Notes: generated from the letters alone by a model not told the origin. Positions 1 through 9,163 are shown, counted from the stretch's first letter. The stretch is DNA of 64,000 nucleotides from Nocardioides sp. (GCF_030019515.1 NZ_JASEEQ010000009.1:142057-206056), one strand, 5' to 3'. Made by a program: numbers and translations.

Positions 1-565
1 CGACGGACGGGATCGCGCCGAGCATCGGCCTGAGGTTGCGCGCGTCGTTGCCCCAGAGGATCGCCACGCAGGGACCGCCGCGGGCGGCCAGCGCGTGGAT
101 CGCCCGCTCGGTGACCTCCTCCCAGCCGCGGCCGCGATGCGAGGCCGAGGCGCCGGGTCGCACGGTGAGCGCCCGGTTGAGCAGCATCACCCCCTGGTCC
201 GCCCAGGCGGTCAGGTCGCCGTGGGCCGGGGTCTCGATGCCGAGGTCGAAGCGCAGCTCCTGGTAGATGTTCGCCAGGCTGCGCGGGATCGGCCGCACGT
301 GCGCGTCGACCGCGAACGAGAGCCCGATCGGGTGCCCGGGCGTGGGGTAGGGGTCCTGCCCGACGATCAGCACCCGGACCTCGGCCAGCGGCCGCTGGAA
401 CGCCCGGAAGACGTGCTCGCCGGCCGGCAGGTAGGGCCGCCCCGCGGCGAGCTCCTCGCGCAGGAACCGCCCCATCGCCGCGACCCGCTCGTCCACCGGC
501 GCCAATGCCTCTGCCCAGTCCGGCGCCATCAGCCCCTGGTCGACCAACCCCGCCAGCGCGCTCAC
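1..565 (-). CDS. ung: Uracil-DNA glycosylase, 3' part cut by window edge
   Basis: Removes uracil from DNA as the first step of base-excision repair. Reading the minus strand from a GTG at 563-565 gives 188 codons before the window edge. The family-1 catalytic motif [16 protein letters not shown] is at residues 69-84, with the water-activating Asp at 71, and a typical [11 protein letters not shown] segment follows. The C-terminal HPSPLS motif would lie outside the window. The GTG start gives [17 protein letters not shown], which is the usual N-terminal shape in actinomycetes; an ATG about 12 codons downstream is an alternative. The gene is upstream of no visible partner here and reads away from the window. 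Confidence 0.95.
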   Translation of the reverse strand, partial: MSALAGLVDQGLMAPDWAEALAPVDERVAAMGRFLREELAAGRPYLPAGEHVFRAFQRPLAEVRVLIVGQDPYPTPGHPIGLSFAVDAHVRPIPRSLANIYQELRFDLGIETPAHGDLTAWADQGVMLLNRALTVRPGASASHRGRGWEEVTERAIHALAARGGPCVAILWGNDARNLRPMLGAIPSV

Positions 566-592
566 GCACCGCAGGCTAGCCGCCCGGCCCGC

Positions 593-674
593 ACCGTCCA
601 GGTTCATCGGCCGGCCGATGGAACCCGACCCTGGACGGTGCATCGTCCAGGCACGAGGTCTGTCGGCCGGCCGA
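593..674. repeat. Hairpin-rich intergenic repeat, divergent member of the GGGGAAAC family
   Basis: A perfect 16-bp palindrome CATCGGCCGGCCGATG lies at 605-620 and a second shorter copy, TCGGCCGGCCGA, at 663-674; the flanks read GAAC and GAAAC. Between them ACCGTCCAGG (593-602) pairs with CCTGGACGGT (630-639), and CTGGACG (631-637) can instead pair with CGTCCAG (644-650). The layout (palindrome, GAAAC flank, second hairpin) resembles the better conserved copies near 7.7, 48.5, 57.6 and 61.4 kb. It sits just 3' of the minus-strand NHL gene, where a terminator would be expected. Confidence 0.55.
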
Positions 675-691
675 TGAAACTCGCGCCCGGA

Positions 692-1735
692 TCAGAAGCC
701 AGCACGCCGCGGCAGGTACGGCGGGCGACCGCGCTCGCCGACATGGACGTCGAGGATCGCCTGGTGGCTGGCGTCGGCGGCCACGGCGGACTGGTTGGCG
801 ACCAGCACGCTGCGGCCGAGGAAGGTCGCGCTGCACGGGGTGTCGAAGGGGATCGGCGAGCCGTTGTCGCCGGTGAGCGGGGTGCCGAAGCGCCGGACCT
901 CCTCGCCGGCCGGGGTGAGCTCGACGAGCTGGTTCGCCAGGCCCGCGAGGGCGACGTACACGTGCCCCGACCGGCCGATGCCGAACCCGTCGGGCAGGTC
1001 GCCGGGCTGGGAGGTCCAGAGCGTCTCGACCGTGCCGGGCCGGCCGGAGGCCGTGACCGGCAGCCGGTAGAGCGCGCCGTTCGTGGGCAGGTCGCTGCCG
1101 TCGCTGACGGTCTGCTGGGTGATCAGGAGGTCGCCGCGACCCGGCCGGTAGCGGATGCCGGCGGTCCCGAACTCGACCGCGCCGTCGAGCGCCGGCGAGG
1201 TGAACCACCGGCGGGGCGTCCGCGAGCCGTGCGGGACCTTCCAGATCACGCCGTCGGCGTAGTCGGTGACGAACAGGGCGCCGCCGGGACCCCACGTCGC
1301 GTAGTTCGGCACCGCGCCGTCGGGGAACCGCACGACCCGGCGGAACCGGCCGGTCCGGACGTCGAGGGTGAGCACCGAGGCCGTCGAGGTCTCCAGCAGC
1401 ACCAGCCGGCCGTCGCGGGTCTGGTTGGCGACCTGGACCCCGTGGTCCGCGTCGAGGCGCTGGCCCGGCACCGACCACGACCGCAGCAGGGTGCCGTCGG
1501 CGGCCCACTCGAAGACCCGCGAGGGCGCGGTGCTGCCCGAGTCGACGTAGCTGCCGGCGTAGACCCGGCCGTTGGTGTGGGCGTGGACGTACGCCGGGAA
1601 CCCGGGCGCGGGCACCAACGAGAGGACCCGGGTGTCGCCGGGCTCGCGGGTGGACGCGCGGGCCTGCGCCGGGGCGGGCGCCCAGGCGGTGGCCGCGAGC
1701 GCGGCGACCGTGAGCACCGCCAGCAGCCGCCTCAC
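692..1735 (-). CDS. Secreted NHL/SMP-30-like beta-propeller protein (ScyD/ScyE-like)
   Basis: 347 aa. The N-terminus MRRLLAVLTVAALAATAW followed by APAPAQA is a clear Sec signal peptide, so the mature protein is extracellular. The rest has the repeated short strands of a six-bladed propeller (for example VYAGSYVDSG, LFVTDYADGVIWKV, HVYVALAGLANQLVEL), as in ScyD/ScyE and SMP-30-like families; no metal ligands can be assigned with confidence. The GTG start (1733-1735) overlaps the TGA of the upstream amine oxidase by 4 bp (GTGA), so the two are translationally coupled and probably work on the same extracellular substrate. Exact function unknown. Confidence 0.8.
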   Translation of the reverse strand: MRRLLAVLTVAALAATAWAPAPAQARASTREPGDTRVLSLVPAPGFPAYVHAHTNGRVYAGSYVDSGSTAPSRVFEWAADGTLLRSWSVPGQRLDADHGVQVANQTRDGRLVLLETSTASVLTLDVRTGRFRRVVRFPDGAVPNYATWGPGGALFVTDYADGVIWKVPHGSRTPRRWFTSPALDGAVEFGTAGIRYRPGRGDLLITQQTVSDGSDLPTNGALYRLPVTASGRPGTVETLWTSQPGDLPDGFGIGRSGHVYVALAGLANQLVELTPAGEEVRRFGTPLTGDNGSPIPFDTPCSATFLGRSVLVANQSAVAADASHQAILDVHVGERGRPPYLPRRAGF

Positions 1736-3300
1736 AGCCGCTCCCCGACCTCGATCGCCGCCCGCTCGCCGGCCCGCACCGCGCCGTCCATGTAGCCGGT
1801 CCAGTACGTCGAGGTCTCGGTGCCGGCCCAGTGCACGCGGCCGAACGGCTGCCGGATCGCGGACCCGAACTGCACCATCGTGCCGGGCGCGTAGTTGGCG
1901 ACCGGCCCACCGGTGGTCCACCGCTCCTTGGTCCAGTCCTGCTCGGCGTACTCGATCGGGTGCAGCGCCTGCTCGCCGAACAGCGCCGCGAACCCCTCCA
2001 GCACCGCCCGCTTCCGCTCGGCCCGCGGGAGCACGCCGTACTGGCGCCAGGTGGAGCCGCCGACGAAGGCCAGGAGCACTCCCGGCTCGCCCTCGGCCGG
2101 CGAGTTGTCGAACACCGCGCGGGCGGCGCCGGCGTCGTTGAGGCCGAAGCCGTTGAGCCCGGCCGCCCGCCAGAACGGGGTCCGGTAGACCGCGTCGCAC
2201 TTCATCAGCTGGCCCATGTCCAGGTGGCGCAGCAGCTGCAGTCGCTGCGCGGGGAGGCGCGGGAACCAGTCGATGTCGAGCACCAGCGGCGGCGGCGCCG
2301 CCACGACGACCCGGCGGGCCCGGACGGTGCCGCGCGCGCTGTGCACGAGCACGTGACCGTCGTGCTGCTCGATGCGGCGCACCGGCGCTCGCAGCGCCAC
2401 GACGTCGCCCAGCCGGCGCGCCAGCCGGAGCGGGATCAGCTGCGAGCCGCCGACGAAGCGGCGCTCCTGGGCGCCGTTCGCGGTGTCGGAGTTGCGCGAG
2501 AACGTCCCGACGTTGCGCTCGTTGCCCGAGCAGGCGACGTACCAGAGCACGTAGAGCAGGGACAGCTCGTTGGGGTCGGCCCCGAACCCCGGCTGGGTCC
2601 AGCACTCGATGAGGTTCTCGACGCCGTCGCCGTTGACCGCGTTGGCCCGGATCCACTCGCCGAGCGTCATCGCGTCCCACTCGGCGGCGCGCGGGTGGGT
2701 CCACGGCGCGTCGACGGCGATCTCGGCGGCCATGTTGTCGATGCGGGTCAGCAGGACGGCCGCGTCGGGGAGGATCGTGGGGTCCGGCGGGACGGTGCCG
2801 GAGTACTCCTGCCGCCCGGTCAGCGAGGACACGTAGACGCTGTTGCCCTCGTTGTACTCCAGGAACGTCGGCACCTTCAGCTCCCGCGCGAGCCGGGCGA
2901 TGTGGCCCTGGGTGGGGCCGATGAACGCGCCGCCGGCCTCGATCGTGGCGCCGCGGCTGCCGGGCGCGGTGAGGTGGTGGTTGAGCACCCGGCCGCCGAC
3001 CCGGCCGCGCGCCTCGAGGAGCAGTACGTCGTGCCCGGCGCGGGCCAGGTCGCGGGCCGCGACCAGCCCGGAGAGGCCGCCGCCGACCACGACGGCGTCG
3101 ACCCGCCTCGGCAGCGAGCCCTGGCGCGAGCCCGCGGCGACCGCGTCGTGCAGGGCGCCGGTGCCGAGCGCCAGCCCGCTGGCGGCGGCGCCGCCGAGCA
3201 GCAGCCGGCGGGACAGCGCCGGGTGCGGCGGCGCGGGGCTCCGGGCGGGAGTCGGGGCGGGGTGCAGGGGCTGGGTCACGGCGGCTCCTGGGACGGCCAT
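1732..3300 (-). CDS. Flavin monoamine oxidase, Tat-exported
   Basis: 522 aa FAD-dependent amine oxidase; oxidises a primary or secondary amine to the aldehyde/imine with release of H2O2 and ammonia. The N-terminal SRRLLLGGAAASGLALG is a twin-arginine signal, so it is probably exported folded with its cofactor. The dinucleotide-binding segment VVVGGGLSGLVAARDLA and the downstream EARGRVGGRV follow it, and the C-terminal FAD-contact block HWAGTETSTYWTGYMDGAV is present. The ATG at 3298-3300 lies immediately next to the operator of the divergent TetR gene, which suggests control by that repressor. A longer in-frame ORF upstream would run through that promoter and is rejected. Substrate not determinable; putrescine-oxidase-like is a fair guess. 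Confidence 0.9.
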   Translation of the reverse strand: MAVPGAAVTQPLHPAPTPARSPAPPHPALSRRLLLGGAAASGLALGTGALHDAVAAGSRQGSLPRRVDAVVVGGGLSGLVAARDLARAGHDVLLLEARGRVGGRVLNHHLTAPGSRGATIEAGGAFIGPTQGHIARLARELKVPTFLEYNEGNSVYVSSLTGRQEYSGTVPPDPTILPDAAVLLTRIDNMAAEIAVDAPWTHPRAAEWDAMTLGEWIRANAVNGDGVENLIECWTQPGFGADPNELSLLYVLWYVACSGNERNVGTFSRNSDTANGAQERRFVGGSQLIPLRLARRLGDVVALRAPVRRIEQHDGHVLVHSARGTVRARRVVVAAPPPLVLDIDWFPRLPAQRLQLLRHLDMGQLMKCDAVYRTPFWRAAGLNGFGLNDAGAARAVFDNSPAEGEPGVLLAFVGGSTWRQYGVLPRAERKRAVLEGFAALFGEQALHPIEYAEQDWTKERWTTGGPVANYAPGTMVQFGSAIRQPFGRVHWAGTETSTYWTGYMDGAVRAGERAAIEVGERL

Positions 3301-3304
3301 ACCT

Positions 3305-3339
3305 GAACATGTGTCAGATTCGTGTTCGTACCCTACACT
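3305..3339 (+). promoter_or_regulatory. TetR promoter with overlapping inverted-repeat operator
   Basis: GAACATG (3305-3311) and CGTGTTC (3321-3327) form an imperfect dyad with a 9-bp spacer. It overlaps a plausible -35 TGTCAG (3312-3317), 16 bp from a -10 TACACT (3334-3339). The start of transcription would fall close to the GTG at 3347, implying a leaderless tetR mRNA. The dyad is also 4 bp from the divergent amine oxidase start. Inference: autoregulation and control of the amine oxidase. Confidence 0.55.
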
Positions 3340-3346
3340 CGCAACC

Positions 3347-4009
3347 GTGCCTGCCGCGGCTGCGACCCCGACCACCCCCCCGAAGCGACGGGTTCCGCGC
3401 CAGGAGCGCAGCCGCCGCCGCGTCGAGGACCTGCTCGACGCGGCGGCGCGGCTGGTCGTCGACCACGGCGTCGAGGCCCTCACCACCCGTGACATCGCCG
3501 TGGCGGCGGGGGTGCCGGTCGCCTCGCTCTACCAGTACTTCTCCGACAAGGAGGACGTCATGCTCGCGCTGGCCCAGCGCGACATGGCGGAGATGGACGC
3601 GCAGGTCGCGGAGGACCTCGCCGCCGTCGACGTGCACTCGGTCGCCGTCCTCGTGCGGACCACGATGCGGGCGTTCGTGAGCGTCTACCACCGGCGTCCG
3701 GCGTTCGTGGAGATCTACCTGCGCGGCCGCACCAACCTCGCCGTGCACCGCTTCGGCCGCGAGCACAACGCCCGGATCGCCGAGACGCTGCGGGCCTTCG
3801 CGATCGAGGCCGGCCTGGCCCGCGACGACCTGCCCCGCTCGGCCGCCGTCCTGGCCGTCGAGGTCGGCGACCGCGTCTTCCAGCTCGCGTTCGAGGAGTC
3901 CCTGGACGGCGACCAGGAGCTGGTCGAGGAGGGCATCGCGATGGTCACCGCCTACCTCGAGCGCTACGCCGCCCCCGGGCCCGACCTAACCACCGAGGAG
4001 ACCCCATGA
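3347..4009 (+). CDS. TetR/AcrR-family transcriptional regulator
   Basis: 220 aa. An N-terminal HTH of TetR type is at about residues 15-65: RQERSRRRVEDLLDAAARLV, then ALTTRDIAVAAGVPVASLYQYF, which is the recognition helix region. The C-terminal half (from about 75) is a variable ligand-binding domain. Start GTG 3347 is chosen because a -10 element sits 8 bp upstream and the earlier in-frame codons run through the promoter. The ATGA at 4006-4009 couples it to the PfkB kinase gene. It is divergent from the amine oxidase operon and probably represses it. Confidence 0.9.
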   Translation: MPAAAATPTTPPKRRVPRQERSRRRVEDLLDAAARLVVDHGVEALTTRDIAVAAGVPVASLYQYFSDKEDVMLALAQRDMAEMDAQVAEDLAAVDVHSVAVLVRTTMRAFVSVYHRRPAFVEIYLRGRTNLAVHRFGREHNARIAETLRAFAIEAGLARDDLPRSAAVLAVEVGDRVFQLAFEESLDGDQELVEEGIAMVTAYLERYAAPGPDLTTEETP

Positions 4010-4944
4010 GGATCGCCACCGTCGGCGTGCACGTCCTCGACATCCACGTGGTCGGCATCGAGTCGATCCCCGAGCGCTCCGACGGCCAGCTGGTGGAGAC
4101 GATCCGGACGTCCCCCGCGGGCACCGCGGGCGGTACGGCGGTCGTGCTCAGCCGGCTCGGCGCGCAGGTGCTGAGCTTCGGCGCGGTCGGCGCCGACCCG
4201 CTCGGCAGCACCCTGCTGGCGCTGCTCGAGCGCGAGGGCGTCGACGTGACGGGCCTGGTCCGCAGGGCCGACCAGCAGACCTCGGCCTCGGTGCTGCCGG
4301 TGCGTGCCAACGGCGACCGGCCCGCCTGGCACTGCATCGGTGCGAACGGCGCGTTCACCCTCGACGACCTGGACCTCGGCGCCCTGGAGGGGTGCACCCA
4401 CGTGCACCTGGGCGGCCCGGAGTTCCTCGGCGGGGAGGCGGCCGGCCGGCTGCTCGCCCAGGCCCGCTCGCTGGGGGCGACGACCTCGCTGGACCTCCTG
4501 GCTCCCGGCGACCCCGACCTGCTCGCCTGGGTGGCCGACGCGCTGCCGCACACCGACTACCTGCTCCCCAACGACGAGCAGGTGCTGGGGTTCACCGGGG
4601 CCGCCTCGCTCGCGGACGGCGCCCGGGCGCTCGTCGCCGCGGGCGCCGGGTGCGTGGCGGTGACCCAGGGCAGCCGCGGCGCGCTGGTCGTGACCGCGGA
4701 CGAGGTGATCGAGGTGCCGGCGTACGCCGTCGAGGTGGTCGACACCACCGGCTGCGGCGACGCGTTCTCCGCCGGCTTCCTGCGCGGCCTCTCGCTCGGC
4801 CGCGACCTGCGGGGCGCCGCCGAGCTCGGGTGCGCCACCGCCGCCCAGGTCGCCCAGGGCCTCGGCACCGACGCCGGCGACTACTCGCTGGACTCCGTGG
4901 TGGCCTTCGCGGCATCGAGCGCCACCCGCTCGGGAGTGCGCTGA
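4006..4944 (+). CDS. PfkB-family carbohydrate/nucleoside kinase
   Basis: 312 aa ribokinase-fold kinase that transfers the ATP gamma-phosphate to a sugar or nucleoside hydroxyl. The N-terminal substrate-lid region has GTAGGTAVVLSRLG, and the C-terminal signature VDTTGCGDAFSAGFLRGL holds the catalytic Asp (GCGDAF) and anion hole. Length fits the family. Its ATG overlaps the tetR stop by 4 bp. Its 3' end overlaps the convergent PLP-enzyme gene by 64 bp (4881-4944), so both C-termini are encoded by opposite strands of the same DNA. Substrate not predictable from sequence alone. Confidence 0.88.
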   Translation: MRIATVGVHVLDIHVVGIESIPERSDGQLVETIRTSPAGTAGGTAVVLSRLGAQVLSFGAVGADPLGSTLLALLEREGVDVTGLVRRADQQTSASVLPVRANGDRPAWHCIGANGAFTLDDLDLGALEGCTHVHLGGPEFLGGEAAGRLLAQARSLGATTSLDLLAPGDPDLLAWVADALPHTDYLLPNDEQVLGFTGAASLADGARALVAAGAGCVAVTQGSRGALVVTADEVIEVPAYAVEVVDTTGCGDAFSAGFLRGLSLGRDLRGAAELGCATAAQVAQGLGTDAGDYSLDSVVAFAASSATRSGVR

Positions 4945-6386
4945 CGCACCGGCCGGGCCAGCCGGTCCAGGAATGCCACCAGCAGCGCCTCGCGCATCGC
5001 GGGGGAGGCCAGGTCGAGCATCGCGTTGACCTCGGCCATCCGCTCGGGAAGGTCGAGCCCGGCGGCGTCGCCGCCCACCAGGCCCGCGGCGGCCAGCAGG
5101 CCGTCGAAGTCCTCGTCGGAGAGCGTGGCCGGGTCGAGGGCGCCGATGAACTCCGCGATGCCCGGATCCACCGACACCGGCCCGGACTCCTGCGCGGCCG
5201 CCACCGAGTCGGCCAGGGCGGTGAGGAAGTCGTCGACGTGCGCGTTGGTCGCGGCGCTCACCGAGAGGTGGATGGTCGGCGGCTGACCGGCGTACGACAT
5301 CTGCGGCTGGACGTACCACCCGCGCGCCGCCATCTCGTCGCAGACCGTGAACGCGTCGCAGCCGGCGTCGGTCGCGATCGCGACCAGCGTCGAGTCGGGG
5401 GCGGCCGCGAGCGAGAGCGCCGGGATGTCGGCGAGCCCTGCGACGATCGCGTCGACGGCTTCGAAGGTCTCTCGGGAGAGGAGCTCGTACCCCGTGTCAC
5501 CCAGCGACTGCACGACCGCCCAGGCCCCGGCCAGGGGTCCGCCCGACTTGGTCGACTGCAGGGTGGAGTTCAGCATCGTGTAGCCCGGCCACGCCGCGGA
5601 CGCGAAGTACTGCGGGCGCCGCAGCCCGGCCGTGCGGTGCAGCAGCACGGACGTGCCCTTGGGCGCGTAGCCGTACTTGTGCAGGTCCACCGAGATCGAG
5701 GTGACGCCCTCGACCGCGAACGTCCACGCCGGCACCGACCGGCCCAGACGGGCCGCGTAGGGCAGCACCCAGCCGCCGATGCACGCGTCCACGTGGCACC
5801 GGATGCCGCGGGCCGCGGCCACCGCCGCGACCTGCGTGACCGGGTCCACGACGCCGTGGGCGTACGACGGCGCCGACGCCGCCACGAGCACCGTGCGGTC
5901 GGGGTCCTCGTCGATCGCGGCGGCCATCGCGGCCGGGTCGGCGCGGAAGTCCGGTCCGACCGGGACCAGCACGGCCTCGACGCCGAAGTAGTGCGCGGCC
6001 TTGTGGAACGCCGCGTGCGCGGTGGTGGGCAGCACCATCCGCGGCCGCGCGAGGTCCGGCCGGCTGTCGCGCGCGCCCTGCACGGCGAGCAGCACCGACT
6101 CGGTGCCGCCCGAGGTGACCGTGCCGACGCAGGTGTCGGGCGCGTCGAGCAGGTCGGCGGCGAAGCCGACCAGGTCGTTCTCCATCTGCAGCAGGCTCGG
6201 GAACGCGGTCGGGTCCAGGCCGTTGGAGCCGGCGTACGCCGCGACCGCCTCGCGGCCGATCCGGTCGATGTCGGGCAGGCCCGAGTCGTAGACGTAGGCC
6301 AGGGTGCGCCCGCCGTGCACCGGCAGGTCGGCGGCCTGCATCGCCCGGAGCCGGGCGAGCGCGTCGTCGTGCGGTGCGCCGATCAT
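4881..6386 (-). CDS. PLP-dependent group II decarboxylase / sphingosine-1-phosphate lyase-like
   Basis: 501 aa fold-type I PLP enzyme. Visible motifs: TSGGTESVLLAVQGAR (phosphate-binding loop), HVDACIGGWVLPYA (the Asp that contacts the PLP pyridine nitrogen), and SVDLHKYGYAPKG with the Schiff-base Lys at 237. The S1P lyase/glutamate-decarboxylase subgroup fits best. The last ~110 residues are an extra C-terminal helical part beyond the catalytic core. ATG 6384-6386 overlaps the stop of the upstream permease (ATGA), so this is a transport-catabolism pair. The TAG at 4881-4883 lies inside the convergent pfkB gene. Confidence 0.85.
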   Translation of the reverse strand: MIGAPHDDALARLRAMQAADLPVHGGRTLAYVYDSGLPDIDRIGREAVAAYAGSNGLDPTAFPSLLQMENDLVGFAADLLDAPDTCVGTVTSGGTESVLLAVQGARDSRPDLARPRMVLPTTAHAAFHKAAHYFGVEAVLVPVGPDFRADPAAMAAAIDEDPDRTVLVAASAPSYAHGVVDPVTQVAAVAAARGIRCHVDACIGGWVLPYAARLGRSVPAWTFAVEGVTSISVDLHKYGYAPKGTSVLLHRTAGLRRPQYFASAAWPGYTMLNSTLQSTKSGGPLAGAWAVVQSLGDTGYELLSRETFEAVDAIVAGLADIPALSLAAAPDSTLVAIATDAGCDAFTVCDEMAARGWYVQPQMSYAGQPPTIHLSVSAATNAHVDDFLTALADSVAAAQESGPVSVDPGIAEFIGALDPATLSDEDFDGLLAAAGLVGGDAAGLDLPERMAEVNAMLDLASPAMREALLVAFLDRLARPVRQRTPERVALDAAKATTESSE

Positions 6387-7714
6387 GCCGCCACCGCCGC
6401 CTCGACCTGGGCCGCGTCCAGCGAGTAGCGCCGCAGCCACAGCAGGCTGAGCGCCGTCAGCACGGCCGGCAGCACGGAGAACCCGAGCACGATCGCGGTC
6501 AGCGCGGAGTCCGGCTGGGCGACGTCGCCGTCGGTGGAGGACCGGTAGCCGCCGATCGCCAGCACCAGCGCGTAGATGCCCGGGCCGAGCGCGAGGCCGA
6601 GGGTCTCGCCCGCGGTCCACACCCCGGTGTAGACGCCGACCCGGTTGGAGCCGGTCCGCACCGCGTCGACCGCGGCGGCGTCCGGCAGCATCGCCATCGG
6701 GAAGACCTGGCACCCGGCGTACCCGACCCCGACCAGGGCGACGGCCAGGTAGACGAGCGCCGGCGGCGCGCTGCGGGCCGTCACGGTGAGCAGGGCGCCG
6801 GCGCCGAGGAAGACCGATGCGGCGAGGTAGCCGCGCTTCTTGCCGATCCGGGTGCCGATCGCCGACCACACCGGGGTGAGCAGCAGCGCCGGTCCGACGA
6901 AGCAGATGAACAGCACGGTGGCCGCGCCGTCCTTGCCGAGCACGTCGGAGGCCAGGTAGTCCACGCCGGCGAGCATGCAGCCGGTCGCGAGCGCCTGGAT
7001 GACGAAGCAGGTCAGCAGCCAGCGGAAGTCCCGGGCCGTCGCCACGATCCGGAGCTGGTCGCGCAGGCTCCCCGCGCCCGGCTGCGGTGCCGCCACCGGT
7101 GCCCGGCGGGTGCCGGCGTACGCGCTGACGACGCCGACCAGGATGATCAGCGCCATCGCGACGCCCATCACCCGGTAGCCGTCCCGGCCGCCGACCGCGT
7201 CCCGGATCGCCGGGGCGCTCGCGCCCGCGAGCAGGATCGTGAACGCCAGGATCGCCACCCGCCAGGTCATGATCCGGGTGCGCTCGTCGTACGACGCGGT
7301 CATCTCGGCCGGCATCGCCACGTACGGCACCTGGAAGAACGCGTACGCCGTCGCGCACGCCAGGAACAGCACCAGCACCCAGGCCGCCTCGGCGACCCGG
7401 CCCATCTCCGGGGCGGCGAACAGCAGCGCGAACCCGACCGCCAGGCCGATCCCCGCGCGCAGCAGCCAGGGCCGGCGCGGGCCGCGCGCATCGACGGTGC
7501 GGTCGCTGATCCGTCCGGCGATCGGGTTGAGGATCACGTCCCACGCCTTGGGCAGGAACACGATGAACCCGGCGATGATCGCGCTGATCCCCAGGCTGTC
7601 GGTGAGGTAGGGCAGCAGCATCAGCCCCGGCACCGTCCCGAACGCACCCGTGGCCACGCTCCCCGACCCGTACCCGACCCGTACTCCGCGGGGCAGGGTG
7701 TCGGTGGCTGGCAT
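6383..7714 (-). CDS. MFS/GPH-type sugar or organic-solute symporter
   Basis: 443 aa, about 12 hydrophobic helices. The N-terminal half has the GPH (glycoside-pentoside-hexuronide) cation-symporter signature: VGYGSGSVATGAFGTVPG, then KAWDVILNPIAGRISDRT, and later YDERTRIMTWRV. It presumably imports a substrate for the coupled PLP enzyme downstream. ATG at 7712-7714; the stop overlaps the next ATG by 4 bp. The structured intergenic repeat lies 18 bp upstream of its start. Confidence 0.85.
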   Translation of the reverse strand: MPATDTLPRGVRVGYGSGSVATGAFGTVPGLMLLPYLTDSLGISAIIAGFIVFLPKAWDVILNPIAGRISDRTVDARGPRRPWLLRAGIGLAVGFALLFAAPEMGRVAEAAWVLVLFLACATAYAFFQVPYVAMPAEMTASYDERTRIMTWRVAILAFTILLAGASAPAIRDAVGGRDGYRVMGVAMALIILVGVVSAYAGTRRAPVAAPQPGAGSLRDQLRIVATARDFRWLLTCFVIQALATGCMLAGVDYLASDVLGKDGAATVLFICFVGPALLLTPVWSAIGTRIGKKRGYLAASVFLGAGALLTVTARSAPPALVYLAVALVGVGYAGCQVFPMAMLPDAAAVDAVRTGSNRVGVYTGVWTAGETLGLALGPGIYALVLAIGGYRSSTDGDVAQPDSALTAIVLGFSVLPAVLTALSLLWLRRYSLDAAQVEAAVAA

Positions 7715-7732
7715 GCCCGGAGGCTAGCGGTC

Positions 7733-7808
7733 GGTTTCCCCGGCCGGCCGGGGAAACCGGTTCTTGTCGGGGGAAACTTCGCCCGACAAGTGGAGGCTCT
7801 GCCCCACA
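7733..7808. repeat. Structured intergenic repeat, copy A
   Basis: Hairpin 1: GGTTTCCCC and GGGGAAACC arms around GGCCGGCC at 7733-7758 (the whole 26 bp is self-complementary). Hairpin 2: CTTGTCGGG (7763-7771) with CCCGACAAG (7782-7790). A GGAGGCTCTGCCCC tail follows. It lies 2 bp from the 3' end of the phaC-like gene. Matches copy B (57.6 kb) almost base for base in hairpin 1. Confidence 0.9.
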
Positions 7809-7810
7809 GG

Positions 7811-9163
7811 TCAGCGGGAGAGGGTCCGCGAGTCGCCGGATCGGTAGCGGCGGCGCGGGTTGGAGCCGATGGTCTCCGCGGACGCAGCGGCCTTCCTCGC
7901 CGGAGCCTTCTTGGCCGGGGCCTTCTTGGCCGGGGCCTTCTTGGCCGGGGCCTTCTTCGCCGGGGCCTTCTTCGCCGGGGCCTGGGTGGCGGGGGTCTTC
8001 TGGGCAGCAGTCTTCTTGGCCGGAGCCTTCTTGGCCGGCACCTTCTTGGCGGAAGTCCTCCTCGCCGGAGTCTTCCTCGCCGGTGCGGCCGGCTCGCTGC
8101 CCGACCACTGCTCGACCCACTCGTCGAGCACCTGCCAGGTGCTGCCGCGGGCGGCGCGCCCGGTCAGCATCCCGAGGTGGCCGCCGGGGACGATCTCGAA
8201 GCGGACCTCGCGCGACCCCGACAGCAGCGGCAGCACCGCGCGCACCGCCTCGACCGGGGCGATGCCGTCGGTCGCGCCGGCGAACACCAGGACCGGAGCC
8301 GAGATCGCGGCGAGCGAGACTTCGTGGTCGCCGATCTCGAGGGTGCCGGTCGACATCGCGTTGCCCTTGGCGAACCGGTGGTAGAGCTGACCGAAGCTGC
8401 GGCCCGGGTACGCCGTCATCTTGGACGTGAACCGGTCCACCGCCTCGATCTGGGCGAGGAAGTCGGTGTCGTCGAGGTGGGTCGCGATCGCGAGCGGCTT
8501 GGTGACCAGCTTCTGGAACGACGAGAGCTGGAACGCCCACCGCACCAGCGGCGTCGGCGCACCGCCGGCGGCCCGGTAGGCCCGCGTGACCAGACCGTGC
8601 CCGCCGGTCAGGTCGAGCAGCGGGCGCAGCGGCGCGACCAGCGGCACCCGCGTCACGTCGACCGGTGAGCCGACCACCGACAGCGAGGCGATCGGCAGGT
8701 CGGGGGAGTCGGCGGCCGCGAGCATCGCGAAGATCCCGCCGAGGCTCCAGCCGATCACGTGCACGGGCCGGCCCCCGGCGTGCGCCGACACCTCCCGCAC
8801 GGCGGCCGGCACGACCTCCTCGACCCAGTGCTCCAGGCCGAGGTTGCGATCGCGGAACGAGACGTTGCCGTACTCCACGAGGTACGTCGGGCGCCCGCCG
8901 CTCACGAAGTGCTCGACCAGCGAGCAGCCGCGGCGCAGGTCGAAGCAGATCGCGGGGGCGGCCAGCGGCGTCACCAGCAGCACCGGGTCGCCCTGGTCGC
9001 GGATGCCGGCCATCGGTCGGTAGTGGTAGACCTCGCGCAGCGTGCCGTCGTCGATCAGGGTGCGTGGCATCGGCCGCAGGTCCGCGAGGCCGCCGTACAG
9101 CACCAGGTGCGCGACGTTGCCCGCAGCGGACGCCACCTGATCGGGCTTCGGCACGAGGTCCAT
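7811..9163 (-). CDS. PHA-synthase-like alpha/beta hydrolase with histone H1-like Lys/Ala/Pro tail
   Basis: 450 aa. Residues 1-355 resemble PhaC-type alpha/beta hydrolases, with a nucleophile elbow GWSLGG at 138-143, catalytic Asp at 299 (GATDG) and His at 329 (GGHLGM). The nucleophile is Ser140, while polyhydroxyalkanoate synthases use Cys, so polymerase activity is doubtful and a depolymerase, thioesterase or lipase role is possible. Residues ~358-450 are a low-complexity basic tail of repeated [10 protein letters not shown] units, like mycobacterial Hlp/H1, expected to bind nucleic acid or the negatively charged granule surface. The unit is visible in DNA as a repeating 15-bp pattern at 7900-7985. 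Start ATG 9161-9163. Confidence 0.8.
   Translation of the reverse strand: MDLVPKPDQVASAAGNVAHLVLYGGLADLRPMPRTLIDDGTLREVYHYRPMAGIRDQGDPVLLVTPLAAPAICFDLRRGCSLVEHFVSGGRPTYLVEYGNVSFRDRNLGLEHWVEEVVPAAVREVSAHAGGRPVHVIGWSLGGIFAMLAAADSPDLPIASLSVVGSPVDVTRVPLVAPLRPLLDLTGGHGLVTRAYRAAGGAPTPLVRWAFQLSSFQKLVTKPLAIATHLDDTDFLAQIEAVDRFTSKMTAYPGRSFGQLYHRFAKGNAMSTGTLEIGDHEVSLAAISAPVLVFAGATDGIAPVEAVRAVLPLLSGSREVRFEIVPGGHLGMLTGRAARGSTWQVLDEWVEQWSGSEPAAPARKTPARRTSAKKVPAKKAPAKKTAAQKTPATQAPAKKAPAKKAPAKKAPAKKAPAKKAPARKAAASAETIGSNPRRRYRSGDSRTLSR

Noticed and set aside
1831..3306. 491-aa plus-strand frame opposite the amine oxidase
   Set aside because: Arg/Gly/Val-rich shadow composition; the minus strand carries clear FAD-enzyme motifs.
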